Positions 45,373 to 56,486 of a stretch of DNA of 64,000 nt are shown here, piece after piece; positions within the stretch are counted from its first letter, which is position 1, and every line of letters starts with the position of its first letter. The stretch is taken from positions 62,001-126,000 of the forward strand of contig NC_091273.1 in NCBI RefSeq assembly GCF_042100115.1. Reading direction: 5' to 3'. Below the pieces are notes generated by a model. The model did not search any database and was not told the origin of the DNA. It was given only the letters and a program-made list of their open reading frames with translations. The position numbers and the translations under genes are program-made. The DNA comes from Alternaria dauci. Taxonomy: Eukaryota; Ascomycota; Dothideomycetes; Pleosporales; Pleosporaceae.

Positions 45373-45798
45373 ATTGCAATTCAGAAATGATGCGGACTGA
45401 TAATTTCATCTGGCTATGGAAGCTTTGGAATTCTGTTAAGCTTCGCAGCAGGGCAGTTTTGTCCCTGGTCACGGGATACTATGTTTCCGTTCCGATGCCG
45501 ATCGTGTGGAGATAGCATGTCGTTATGCCTATCCGTACCTACCTCACGCCAGTTTTGCCATTACGGGGTCTCATGCAGGCTTCACCACATCCGTTCTCCG
45601 TTCCCTGTCGGAATCAGCTGTAGGTCCAAGACAACAATCAGAATCCAATTGCATCTGAGTCGAGGCGAAGGATCGCAAGTTGGCCCTTTCAAGCATATGA
45701 ACGATACTGTTGTTCTCGTTCTCCAGGGCTGTATCTTCACTGTTCCCAGGACAACAACTACCCAATTTCAACTATACATCGTTACAACTTGTGACACA
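45373..45798. promoter_or_regulatory. Divergent promoter region of the broken cyclase and monooxygenase genes
   Basis: The 426 bases between two divergent start codons would once have served both genes. No TATA box or operator is recognised. Confidence 0.4.
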
Positions 45799-47746
45799 AT
45801 GCAATCCCAAATCACACCTGATCCCACCATCCAAAAGCGTTACGATATCGAACGCGAAAAAGGATCAGACCCGATGCAGAGGCCCAATTTGTTGATCTGA
45901 ACACATCGGAAAAGCTGTCTGGCTTGAACGAGGACGTCTGGGTTGATCATGAGGCACTCAACAATTCCAGTTCTCCCATTCGCGATGGCGAATCTTACAA
46001 GGTTCTTATCCTAGGAGCTGGATACGGCGGTCTTCTGTTTGCTGCACGACTGATTCAGGCCGGAATCTTGCCTGAAGGAATTCGGATCATAGACAGCGCA
46101 GGTGGCTTTGGAGGAACTTGGTACTGGAACAGATATCCTGGTCTTATGTGCGATGTAGAAAGCTACATGTACATGCCACTCCTCGAGGAGACGGGGTACA
46201 TGCCAAAGCACAAGTACTCATATGGCCCGGAGCTATTGCAACACGCCAACCGGCTAGCAAGTCACTTCGATCTAGAGGACAAAGCATTGTTTCGATCGCG
46301 TGTTACCGAGATAAGATGGAACGACCAAGCACGCCATTGGACAGCTCAGATTCATGAGAACAGAGGCCCCACGGAACCAGGTCGATCGCTGAGCGTAAAG
46401 TCTCGATTCGTCATTACTACGGGTCGTGTTCTCAATGTGCCGCATGTGCCGAATGTAGAAGGCTTTGGTACCACGAAAATCCCATTATTCCACTCTGCCA
46501 GATGGAGATATGACCTCACAGGTGGCACACCAACAGAGCAGAAATTGGAGAAACTGAAACACAAAAGAGTGGGGATTATTGGCACAGGGCCTACAGCTGT
46601 TCAGATTGTGTCGGAACTTGCGAAGTGGTCCAAGCATGTCCTGGTGTTCCAGCGCACGCCGACATCGTGCGATGTTCGTGGTCAGCGACCGACTGATCCA
46701 GACGAATGGAAACAAATGACAGCGCAGAAAGGGTGGCAAAGAGAAAGAAGACACAATTTCAACCACTTTGTCAGAGGGGAGCCGCTTCAAGTCGATCAGG
46801 TGCGCGATGGTTGGTGCCAGATGCTAAGTTTCAGTGCAGTGGTAGGATCAGCGCGCAAAGGAAAGATTCAATCAGAAGGAATCGACACGCATGTTGCTGA
46901 GCTGAATACCCTTGACTTTCCAAGAGCACAAAGATTAAGGGAACGTGTGGATAACATCGTTCACGACAGAGAAACGGCAGAGAAACTGAAATCATGGCAT
47001 CCAACCTTTTGCAAACGACCAAAATTTCACGACGAGTACCTGCAATCTTTCAATAGACCGAATGTCGAGCTGGTCGAGACATCAGGGTTCGGTGTGGAGA
47101 AAATTACAGAACATGGAGTAATTGTCAATGGTGTCGAGCATAAAGTTGATCTGCTTGTGCTCAGCACAGGTTTTCGAATGGCGGCTGCAGATGGGGCACA
47201 AACACCAGCACGTAATTGCAACATGGAAGTGTTTGGGCGACACGTGCTCAATCTAAATGACAAATGGGATGAAAAGGGACCGACAACTTTCCATGGATGT
47301 TGCACACACGATTTTCCAAATCTTTTCTTCAGTGGAACCAGTCAGACTGGCGCTGCTTGTAAGTTGACCACTTGTGCGTTGTGACAGGATGCTAAATACC
47401 AACAGGCAATGTATCTTACGTTTTGGACAATCACACGAAAACCGTAGCACACTACATACAATCAGCGCGCAAAGCAACAAAAACTGATGCGTTCGCAATT
47501 GAGCCATCGCGCGATGCAGAAGAAGAATGGGCCAATGAAAGTGCTAGCATGTCGAACTGGTTTGCTGCGCTTTCACCATGCACTCCGGGGTATTTCAACA
47601 ATTATGCGAAGAAAATTACAGAGTAAAAGAGTCAACAAAAGCTGGCGCGAGCTGCAGCATGGGGATTTGGCAGCCAGGACTATATAGAGCTCATCGAAAA
47701 GTGGTGCCGATCTGGTAGTCTCCAAGGGCTCCTGATCTCTGCGTAG
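45799..47746 (+). pseudogene. Broken Baeyer-Villiger monooxygenase
   Basis: Almost the whole protein is readable: DVWVDHEALNN, first FAD motif LGAGYGGLLFAARLI, GGFGGTWYWNRYPGLMCDVESY, the NADPH motif GIIGTGPTAVQIV, the family fingerprint region (FQRTPTSCDVRGQRPTDPDEW), FHDEYLQSFNRPNVELVET and, after a 47-base intron (47359-47405), NVSYVLDNHTKTV. Two lesions remain. At the A-run 45857-45861 a one-base shift separates the ATG exon from the rest, and a TAA at 47624-47626 cuts off about 40 coherent codons (WGFGSQDYIELIEKW) before the natural stop at 47744-47746. The enzyme would convert ketones to esters or lactones with FAD and NADPH. A 486-codon frame from an internal ATG at 45924 stays open but lacks the start region and C-terminus. 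Confidence 0.88.
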
Positions 47747-48021
47747 TATTCTAGAACCTGTAATCTACAATTTGCCTGCAATTCTCAAGTTCATCAACTA
47801 CTGAGGTATTTCTCATGCTTCGCTGGTACGAGATCTATTCGCTAGTACGAGAAATCGCTTCACGATTTTGACTCGATTGGTGCCATGCCCTTACGCAAGT
47901 CTTCAACTTGACGCCTCCGCAACAGCTGACAAGCACATCAATTACTACCTTAAGCCGTGTGATCTACCTGTTACTTGTAGAACCTGCCTTCTAGCGGCCT
48001 TCTTCTCCAGCACCAGACTCA

Positions 48022-48925
48022 TCAAGCGTCGCCTTTTCCATCCTCCCCAACAACCTCCTCACTCTCCAGCTTCAAACTCAGCCTCTCCAACCGCTCCTGC
48101 AGCGCCCTCTCCGTTTCCCGGAACCTCTTCTCAAACTCCTCTTCATCATCATCATCATCATCGTCCTCGCCGCCAAACTCCGCCGCAGTCGGCGTCCTAT
48201 CCCCCTCTCCATCTCCTTCCACCGCCACATCCTCTTCTTCTCCGCTACCAGCAGCAGCAGCAGCAGCCACCACCCCCCCCTCCCCCCCATTCTCCGCAGT
48301 AGCAGCAACAGCACCCCTCTTCCTCCTCACCTCCTCCGCCCTCTTAATACAAACCTCCAACCTCTCCCTACTCCCCCTCGGCCACAACCCCCTCAAATCC
48401 TCACACCTCCCCAACGCCCTCGCCCCCTCCGGCAACCTCACCCAATCCAACTTACTCTCAGTAAAGATATGCACATCCGGCTCCATCAGCGACGGGATAT
48501 CCAGGGTCCCGATGCGCACACTGACAATCGCGTCGCCCGGCGTGTTACTCGCCCAGAGCTGGACGTGGCACGTGGGGCATTCTGCGTGCTGGGTGAGGAG
48601 TCCTGTGTCTGGTGATTTTTGGGTCACGAAGAGGGGTTTTGTGGAGGAGAGGATGCGGATGTTGTAGAGTTCGATGTCGAGGTTGAGACTGAAGGCGCTG
48701 CCGGTTTGTTTTTGGCATTTGGGACTGTTGGGAAAAGAAAGAAGCAACAGGTCAGTTGTGTGATTGTTGTTGTGTTTTGGAAATGCGGTTCTTGTGTAGA
48801 AAAGTCACGACGACGACGACGTACCAGTGGCATGCGAAGCAGTAGAGCGGCGAAGTAAGCAAGCGATACCGAATAGCATTACACGCGCAGCCGCCCGACA
48901 TGGCTGGAAAAGGTTTAGACGCCAT
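48022..48925 (-). CDS. GFA-family (CENP-V/GFA fold) zinc protein with acidic tail
   Basis: Exons 48925-48825 and 48724-48022 (100-base intron) give 267 residues. The zinc ligands of the GFA fold are visible: SGGCACNAIRY (CxC), YCFACHCPKCQKQTGSAF (CxxCxxC, made by splicing) and ECPTCHVQLWA (CxxC). The family includes glutathione-dependent formaldehyde-activating enzyme, but most fungal members are uncharacterised. After about 150 residues the protein becomes low complexity: an Ala run, then a Glu/Asp block (DDDDDDDEEEFEKRF) and a charged helix. That extension is not part of the domain. The frame is intact. The 275-base spacer to the broken monooxygenase holds nothing else. Confidence 0.85.
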
Positions 48926-49553
48926 GTTTCTGTGCCGTGCTTCGAGTCTCGAAAGCTTACTCAGTGGGGGTGGGTTATGATTAGATAAAAGTGCGGAATG
49001 AACGGAGTATGGGCAGCGTGCTGGGGGTGTGTGGATGGAGATGATGTGGTGGGGCTGTGCCAAGCCAGCACAATGCTCCGTGTACGGCGGAGCCCCACGC
49101 GAGCATTGCTGAGGTTACCTGATTGGGAGGTCGTGAGCTTCTTGGACGGATACACGTTTGCAAACTAATCCTTCGTGGAAGGCATCGACTATTTGTGATC
49201 TTTGAGGATTGTGTAGCGTAGCTCTGGCATGATCCTTTGTTTCTCGTTGACGACGCTGGTAATTAGTTTGGATAGCATCGTGCCTCGATTACCAGGGCGG
49301 AGGACTACTAGGCCGTGTTAGAGCTAGTCCCCACCTACCAAGCGTCTTGCGTTATCCAAGACTCGACGTCAAAGTATCATTTCATCTCAATAAAGAGCTG
49401 CAGCCTCGTACAAAAATATTCAAGATGTATTCTGATTCGCACACTTCACAAGACGCAGCGCCGCCAAACAATCACACGAGCATGACCCCGGACAGTCCAT
49501 CCAACAGTATACATCCAACAAGTATATAATACACTCCATCTCGTTACACACCC
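48926..49553. other. Intergenic region, nothing recognised
   Basis: About 630 bases between the GFA gene start and the MHR1 gene stop. It must contain the GFA promoter and the MHR1 3' end. Only short meaningless open frames. Confidence 0.5.
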
Positions 49554-51172
49554 TCAGGCCATAACCCTCTTAAACGGGTTCCTCGGCAAAAACCTCGCAA
49601 TACCCGTCTTCTCCTCCTCCCGCAGCACCTCGTTCTCCGCGGCGTTGTACGCAAACGCGTCTTGACTCGCACTCGCACCCTGCGGACCAAAGTACTCTGG
49701 GTCCAACAAGCCCATCTTCTCCATCATGCCCCTCACCTCGGTCCTCTTCTCAATCTCAAACTCCTCGGCACTGAGTAATAATGTCTCACCCCGCGCTTTA
49801 TGAATTTCAAGAGGTTCGTGCTCGATAGCTTCGGGCCACTGGCCAGCGGCATAGAGCGCGTCTTGTAAATCTGCCCAGCGCACCCTCACACCCTCGAGCG
49901 TATACGGCGTCGCCACCTTCTTTTTCAGTGCCTGTGGAAGCACAGATTTGGCAATGTAATGGTCCTTTGCATCGACTTGCTTCTTTGCTTCAAACGCCTC
50001 TTCCAGCACAGATATCTGTTCGCGGCAGCCGGCGAGCACGTCTCTGTCACTGTCCAGATCCTCCTTGGACCGCATCGGATCCGGGTTCTCGATTGCATGG
50101 GCAAGGTCACGGGCCTGGTCCCTCAATTCGTCCAGCTTGCCCTGCGCACCAAGCTCGTTGGCAGGCGCCGCCTTCTTAACGAGGTTTTCTTGCATCGTCT
50201 TGAACTGCTCCGCTTTCCGCAACGCATACGACAATTTCTTCAACCGCGTTTCCAAGCTCTCTTTCGCAGCTTTGAGGCTCTTTTGGTCTGCTTCGCCCTG
50301 ATTATGTTTCATCCTCAATTTCCTATCCATGGAGCGAATCTGGCCCTGCAACCACTCGACACTATCCGTCGGCTTCTCCTTTGCCAGCCCCGCATTCGCC
50401 AACGCATCAATCTGCGCCCACCTCTTATCCAGGTACACATTTGCCTTGCTCTCCAACTCGTCCATCTCTTCCCTTGTCTTGGCACCATGTTGTTCCTGGA
50501 GCCGCAGCACCTCTGCCAGATCGGCGCTGGTATTTGCGCGCTGGTCCATAATCTTCTGCATGCGCTTCTTGCGCTCCATGCGCACGTATTCCGGATTCGT
50601 CTTGTCCCAGGCCGTCTCGTGCAGGCGGCGGAACTCGCGCAGCTTGCGGAAAGCATTGTGGCCCTGTGCGGGGGTGGGGAAGGTCAGGACGCAGTGGGGG
50701 ACCCATTCGTCGGGGCGGAGGACGGGGGGCTTGGTGTGCTTGCCGATGAAGGGGAGTTGGTCGAGGTGGTGGGTCTGAGAGTGGCGTTAGCACTGGGTGA
50801 GTGGCAACATTCTGCACGTGTTCGTACGTCGAGGAGTTCTTGCAGCGAGTAGATGATCTGGTTCGTCTTTGTGTTGCGGAAAATGTAGATGATCTCGCCG
50901 TGCTGGGCGGTGCCCTCGGGGTCCACCACATCTCGCAGCGTGTACGGCTTGATGGGCGAGACGACGCGCTGCCCCGTCGCCTGCCGTCTCGCCTTGTCAT
51001 TCACCACCGTCTGCAGGCGGAGGTGCTTGGGGTTGGACTGGCGATCGACATAGGCGGCGATGCGTTTTTGCATGTGTTCGACATGCTGGGGGGTGACGCG
51101 GCGGGCGGTGTTGGCAAACGTGACGGGCTTGAGGGGCGGCTTGTAGCGGAGGCGGGCGAGTGATCGAGGCAT
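49554..51172 (-). CDS. MHR1: Mitochondrial ribosomal protein mL67 / Mhr1-like
   Basis: Exons 51172-50828 and 50774-49554 (53-base intron) give 521 residues. The first exon and the splice junction carry the conserved domain: IYIFRNTKTNQIIYSLQELLD joined to THHLDQLPFIGKHTKPPVLRPDEWVPHCVLTFP, which I recognise from the fungal mL67/Mhr1 proteins (large mitochondrial ribosome subunit, also linked to mitochondrial DNA recombination and transcription in yeast). The rest is long charged helix and probable coiled coil (KLRMKHNQGEADQKSLKAAKE), ending RFLPRNPFKRVMA. The basic N-terminus (PRSLARLRYKPPLK) fits mitochondrial import. It is head-to-head with the UVRAG-like gene. Intact. Confidence 0.82.
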
Positions 51173-51477
51173 GGCGGCGGGGTGGGCAGCGGTGCCAATG
51201 GACGGCGGGCGGTCGTGGTCGTGGGACGCAAAGATGGGAGCGAGAGAGATAATTGCGCACGGGCCTCTGTCCCGCGGGAGCCAGCCAGACACGTCCGCCT
51301 GCTGCGATGCGACGACGGCTCCGACGCGCTCTCACTCGGAGCAAGCGACTACTATGAGCCCGCCCGCTGTGGTTATTCGCGCCAAGAGAAGCTCGCATCA
51401 GGATGCACCAATGAGGCTGGGACATATTCCAATTTCTCCCTCCTGCGACTGTCTCCCCACCGGGCGAGCTACATAAC
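51173..51477. promoter_or_regulatory. 305-base bidirectional promoter between MHR1 and the UVRAG-like gene
   Basis: Both starts flank this compact region, which is GC-rich without a TATA box. Upstream reading-frame fragments on both strands are shadows. Any co-regulation is inference. Confidence 0.5.
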
Positions 51478-53469
51478 ATGGCTGGAGAGCCGCCGCCCCA
51501 GGCAGCCGAACAGCCAGCCTCTCCACCACGTGAGCGGCCGTGGCTGCTGCCCTACGTACGTCCATGTCGGCCATAATTCCCTCTTCCTCGTTGACAATCC
51601 GTCCAGAACCGCAAGCTACGCCATCTCCAAGGCATCACCATCCGCAATCTCACCCTCACCGCGACGCCCCCCAAGTCGCGCGGCCGCACCATCGACGACG
51701 AAGCCGTCCCGAGCACCCTCAAGTCGCCCACCAAGGCCCTCGCGCTGAGAGAGAGCAGAGCCCTCGCCCACTCGCGCTCTTCAAGCAATCTCACTGCCCC
51801 CGACGACGCCGTCCGCCGCAGCAATGGCGGTTTGCGCGAGCCCACGACCCCGACCAGGCCGGGCTACGGACGCAGCCTGCGACGCCGCTCGACCATGGAG
51901 TGGACGAATGCGAGTCCGCTGACGCGCCAGAAGAAGCTCGAGGACATCACCGCCGGGCGCATGGCGGATACCTTCTTCAGTCTGCATGTCGAGGACCACG
52001 ACGACCCCGTGTACATTTCGGAAGTTGTGGAGAAGGCCATGAATCCCAATTTCAAGTTCTTCGATCTCGGACCGTGCGGGCCTGGAGTCACGCGGCTGGA
52101 CAGGCTGACAGTGCGCGTGTGGGCCAAGAGCGAGACGATGCGGGAGTGGCAGTACCTCGTCAACTACACGGTGCACTTCCAGTCGCTGCAGTTTATTGGC
52201 AGGACGCTGGGAAGTCTGAGGCACCCGCTGCCCCAGAACTGCATCCTGTTCCACATGACGGATGGCATCTATACTAGCTTTACGGATCTGCCGGTGCAGG
52301 AACGGCTGCGGTCCGAGGTCCTGGCACCGCCAAAGGAGAATCCAGATGGCAAGCCTCTTAATTCGTCGTCGTACGACGCGCTCATGCGCCTCTCGACGCT
52401 GGACGATTGCATCCAGGATGCGCTGACGACACGGGACCGGATTGCAGACGAGATTGAGGGCATACTTGCAGCGAACAAGCAGGATCTGGGGACCGTCAAG
52501 TCGGTCGCCGAGACTGAAGACGGGTTAGGGACGGTCGAGGCTGCCGTGACGGCGGAGAGGCGACGCGTGGCAGCTGCGCGCAAGAGACGGGATGAACTGC
52601 AAGCGAATATCAAGTACCGACGAGAAAAGATGCAGGCCGGCCGGGACCAGCAAACGGAAGCTCACGCCTCGTTACTCGACCAACGGAACACGTGTGCCGA
52701 CACCAAATCGTTGATTGAAAAAGCGACAGAAGACATTACCGGCCAGCGCCGCCGCGTCTGCGAGGACATTCTCCGCATCTTCCCCATCGAGCCTGTCCCA
52801 GGCAAAGCCCTCGCCTTTACCATACGCGGTCTCGTCCTACCCAACTCCGTCTTTGACGACGCAAAAGAAGACACGACCTCCGCCGCGCTCGGCTACGTCG
52901 CGCAGGTCGTCAATCTGCTTTCGCCGTACCTCTCTGTCATCTTGCCGTATCCGATTTCACCACATGGCTCGACATCGACCATCGACGATCCACTCGCTGT
53001 TACACAGAGTGGCCAGAACCCGCAGCGCACGTATCCACTCTACACGAAGAACGTAGTCCGGTACCGTTTCGAATACGGTGTTTTTTTGCTCAACAAAAAT
53101 ATCGAGATCCTGTCTAATGCGCTCGGCCTGCGTCCCGTGGATATACGACACACACTGCCGAATTTGAAATATTTATTATATGTTGCGACGGCGGGCAAGG
53201 GCGAGCTTCCTGCGCGCAAGGCTGGTGGCATCAAGGGGCTGCTTAGAGGTGCGGGAGATGGTGGTGGGCTTTCGAGGAAGGGGAGTATGGATAGTACGAC
53301 GACGATGAGTAGTGTTGGGACGCCGACGGCGGAAATTAAGAAGACGTTGGAGATTGCGGGGAAGAGGTTGGAGGGCGTGAAAGGGAATGCGAGGGGGGAT
53401 GGGAATGGGGGGATCAAGCAGAGTCAGGTGTATGCGCATACGGGAAGTAGGCTGAGGCCGGCTGCGTAG
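51478..53469 (+). CDS. UVRAG/Vps38/Atg14-like autophagy and endosomal sorting protein
   Basis: Exons 51478-51555 and 51607-53469 (51-base intron) give 646 residues. The junction RPWLLPYNRKLRHLQGITIRNLTL is a strongly conserved start of fungal UVRAG-like proteins. Then come a C2-like region (TLTATPPK...VRVWAKSETMREWQYLVNYTVHFQSLQFIGRTL), a long coiled coil (AETEDGLGTVEAAVTAERRRVAAARKRRDELQANIKYRREK) and the C-terminal part with FTIRGLVLPNSVF and TKNVVRYRFEYGVFLLNKNIEIL. These proteins are subunits of the class III PI3-kinase (Vps34) complex that makes PI3P on endosomes or autophagosomes. Whether it is the Vps38 or Atg14 type cannot be settled by eye; UVRAG/Vps38 is favoured. Confidence 0.85.
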
Positions 53470-54268
53470 AGGGGAATGTTGCATGTTCGGATACGTGTGT
53501 ATAGAGAGCAGGCTAGGGCTAAGGCTAATGGAATACAAAACAGACATATGTACAAACATGCATGGAGCCATTGGTCTAACCGTGTTCGTGAGAGCAAGAC
53601 CAATCGTTCTTCGTATCGCGGAAGGCGAACCATAATTGCTTTTTGTCTTGGTCCGCGCCCCGGATCTTCCACCCCCAGATGGATGCATCTCTTGAATTGC
53701 TTGTTCCGTCCACCCACGCCGATGACGCACTACATGAACATGATTCTTTTTTTTTTCTTTAGACCCCCATGCGCGGGGCAAAGAAGACCCTTTTGTTACG
53801 TCCATCAAGGGTCCATGCCAAAAGCATTGGCTTCGCCACAGACACGTTTCTCGGAACCGGGCATCTTGCATTTCCGAACACTCCGCTGACATAAGTCATC
53901 TTCTTTTACCCCTGGCGCTCAGAGTCTCGTGGCTGATCGACAGCCGGTAATCCCTGTATAGGATGTGCCAAGAGATTCCACTGGCTGTTCCACGCCCAAT
54001 TTCCGACTCTGACTAGCAAAGCTGCGGCGAGCCTCGGGAGAGCTACCAACGTCTGGAAAGGAGAAGTCACGACATCCGCTTTCTTTCTTCTCTCTCTCTT
54101 CTTCATATGATCCCTTAGACTGCGCACGACCTTTTGTCTCTGCAGTGCCCTCTTCTGTCGTCACCTCATCGTTCCGAGCCAGCGTCGTCTGTGGAACTTT
54201 GCGGATCAGGGCTGCCGTCTTTCTTCTCGTCCCTCCTTCCACCTCGACAACACAGACGCATACTCGCA
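53470..54268. other. Intergenic region with pyrimidine-rich LAG1 promoter
   Basis: About 800 bases between two plus-strand genes. It contains a T-run (53747-53758, ATTC followed by about twelve T) and a CT-rich tract at 54081-54106 typical of fungal promoters. No gene or repeat recognised. Confidence 0.5.
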
Positions 54269-55906
54269 ATGACGGAACCGTTCCCTCCGCTCAACGGCGC
54301 ACTGCCACAACAACACACGGGCGCAAACGGCGCACGCCGGCGGAGAAGAAAGTCGAGTGCGCTCGGCGAAGACGTACCCGGCGATGTCGATGTCCCAGCG
54401 CTCGCGACACATCGGACGAGCACCCCGCCGCTGAATAGTCCGAGTAGTATGGATTCGGTACGTACCACACATAGCCGTAAACAGGCGAGGGAAATGTGTG
54501 CAAGCAAAAAGAACAACATCGTTACTAACACTCCGCTTTTTTTGCGTATCACAGAAATCAGACAAATCCTCCACCCGCCGCTCCAAACGCCGCTCCACCC
54601 GCCGTCTCCTCTCCAAAGCCAAACGCATGTGTATCCGCCACACCTGGCTCCTGCCCCTCGTCCTCGGCCTGACCATCATCGCGCTCTACGCAATCTACCC
54701 CTACGAATCCAACCCGCTCTCCGCATGCCTCTTCCTGTCCTACCCGCTCCCCCGCGACGACCCCCTGATCCCCGCACACGTCCGCGCCGACCCAGATTCG
54801 CCTATCCACTACGGCAAGGGCGGGCGTGACTTTGCGTTTGTAGGCTTCTATATCATTGTTCTGAGTTTTACGAGGGAGTTTTGCATGCAGAGACTTATTC
54901 GACCGATTGCGATTCGACTGGGAATCAGGAATAGGGATAAACAGTCCCGGTTCATGGAACAAGCCTACACAGCGCTATATTTCGCGCTCTATGGGCCCTT
55001 TGGTATATGGATTATGAGCCGCACGCCCGTGTGGTATTTTAATCCGATTGGCATGTACGAAGGGTTTCCGCACCGCACGCACGAGGCGGTTGTGAAAGCG
55101 TATTATTTGCTGCAGGCGAGTTACTGGGCGCAGCAGGCGATTGTGTTGCTGCTCATGTTGGAGAAGCCGCGGAAGGATTTTAAGGAGTTGGTCGCGCATC
55201 ATGTGATTACTGTGAGCTTGATTTGGTTGTCGTATCGGTTTCATTTTACGTACATGGGGATTGCGGTGTATATTACGCATGATGTTAGTGATTTCTTTTT
55301 GGCGGTAAGTTGTCCCCTCCCCTTTTCTAACTCCCTGGGATATTGTGTGTGGGAGAGAAGTGCTAACTATGCGGACAGACATCCAAATGCCTAAACTACA
55401 TCGATTCCCCCATCGTCGGACCTTACTTCTTCGTCTTCATGTGCGTCTGGGGATACACGCGGCACTACATCAACCTCAAAATCATCTGGTCCATCCTGAC
55501 CACGTTCAAGACCGTCGGCCCCTTTGAGCTCAACTGGGAAACGCAGCAGTACAAGTGCTGGATCAGCCAGTACATTACGTTCGCCCTGCTGGCGTCGCTG
55601 CAGGCTGTCAATCTGTTCTGGTGGTTCTTCATCTGCAGGATCGCGTATCGGTTCGTCGTGTACAAGGATGCGGATGATGATCGCAGCGAGTATACGCCGA
55701 CGGATGATGAGGTGGAGGAGAAGGAGAGGTTAATCAAGGAGGGGGGTGAGGCGGAGGACGAGTTTGGCGGGTTGGAAAAGGAGGTGCGCAAGGTGGAGGA
55801 GAAGGTAGAGAGTGTGCCGAGGACGCCGGTGAATGGGCAGGTGCAGGCGAGTGGGGCGGATAGTATTGGGTCGAGGGTGAAGCAACGGAAGGGTGGGAGG
55901 CAATGA
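54269..55906 (+). CDS. LAG1: Ceramide synthase (sphingosine N-acyltransferase, TLC domain)
   Basis: Exons 54269-54457, 54555-55304 and 55379-55906 give 488 residues. A basic N-terminal tail (RRSKRRSTRRLLSKAKR) precedes the first helix (TWLLPLVLGLTIIALYAIYP); then GRDFAFVGFYIIVLSFTREF, the TLC region with the Lag1 motif VAHHVITVSLIWLSYRFHFTYMGIAVYITHDVSDFFLA (catalytic His-His at about 278-279, Asp at about 306) and TSKCLNY after the last intron. An acidic cytosolic tail ends the protein. It joins fatty acyl-CoA to sphingoid bases in the ER. Fungi often have two paralogues (LAG1/LAC1 or BarA/LagA); which one this is cannot be told. Confidence 0.92.
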
Positions 55907-56486
55907 GAGGGTATGGATGGGGAGTGATGACGATAGGGATGAAGATGGTGTCTAGGGCTGGGCAAATGGGGTTAGAGGTCGGGACTGTTGAGCGCTGAAC
56001 AGTTGACCTGATTCACACGTGGCTTGATGGGGGACTGGATTGGGTTTTGTTTTCTCATGTGTAAAGGTATTCTCCGCGTCGTGTGTTTCATGCAGGGAGA
56101 GCTGATGATTGTATCAGGTAATAATACAACTTGTAATTGTCACAGCATTCGGATGTGGACCTGCCACGTATATATCAAGGACGAAATATGGAGATGTATT
56201 CTGGGCGACTTTTCTGCCGTACAGAAATTGGCTGTTACCGACGCATTGCTGACACTATACAGCCTTGGTAGCTGTGGCTGAGGTGATCTGCACGTAGCCG
56301 CATAGATCGACAGTGCATACACGCTTTGCGAGTGCGAGTACGAAAGTGCGAATCCGAGTCCACGACCAGCTCGTACCCGGCTCACCCCAACACGCGTCTC
56401 AGTCAGGATCCAGCCTCAAATATAAAGCCTGACACGTCTGACAGCCGCTCTACACAGGCCAACTCACAAACCTACCTCCCGGCACC
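55907..56486 (+). promoter_or_regulatory. Upstream region and TATA box of the P450 gene
   Basis: TATAAA at 56421-56426 lies about 60 bases upstream of the ATG at 56487, which sits in a strong context (CACCATGG). The rest of the 580-base spacer holds no gene; it includes the 3' end of LAG1. Confidence 0.6.

Noticed and set aside
50000..50852. A 297-codon plus-strand frame opposite MHR1
   Set aside because: Shadow of the coiled-coil exon on the other strand; leucine-rich only because Glu/Lys codons are read in reverse.
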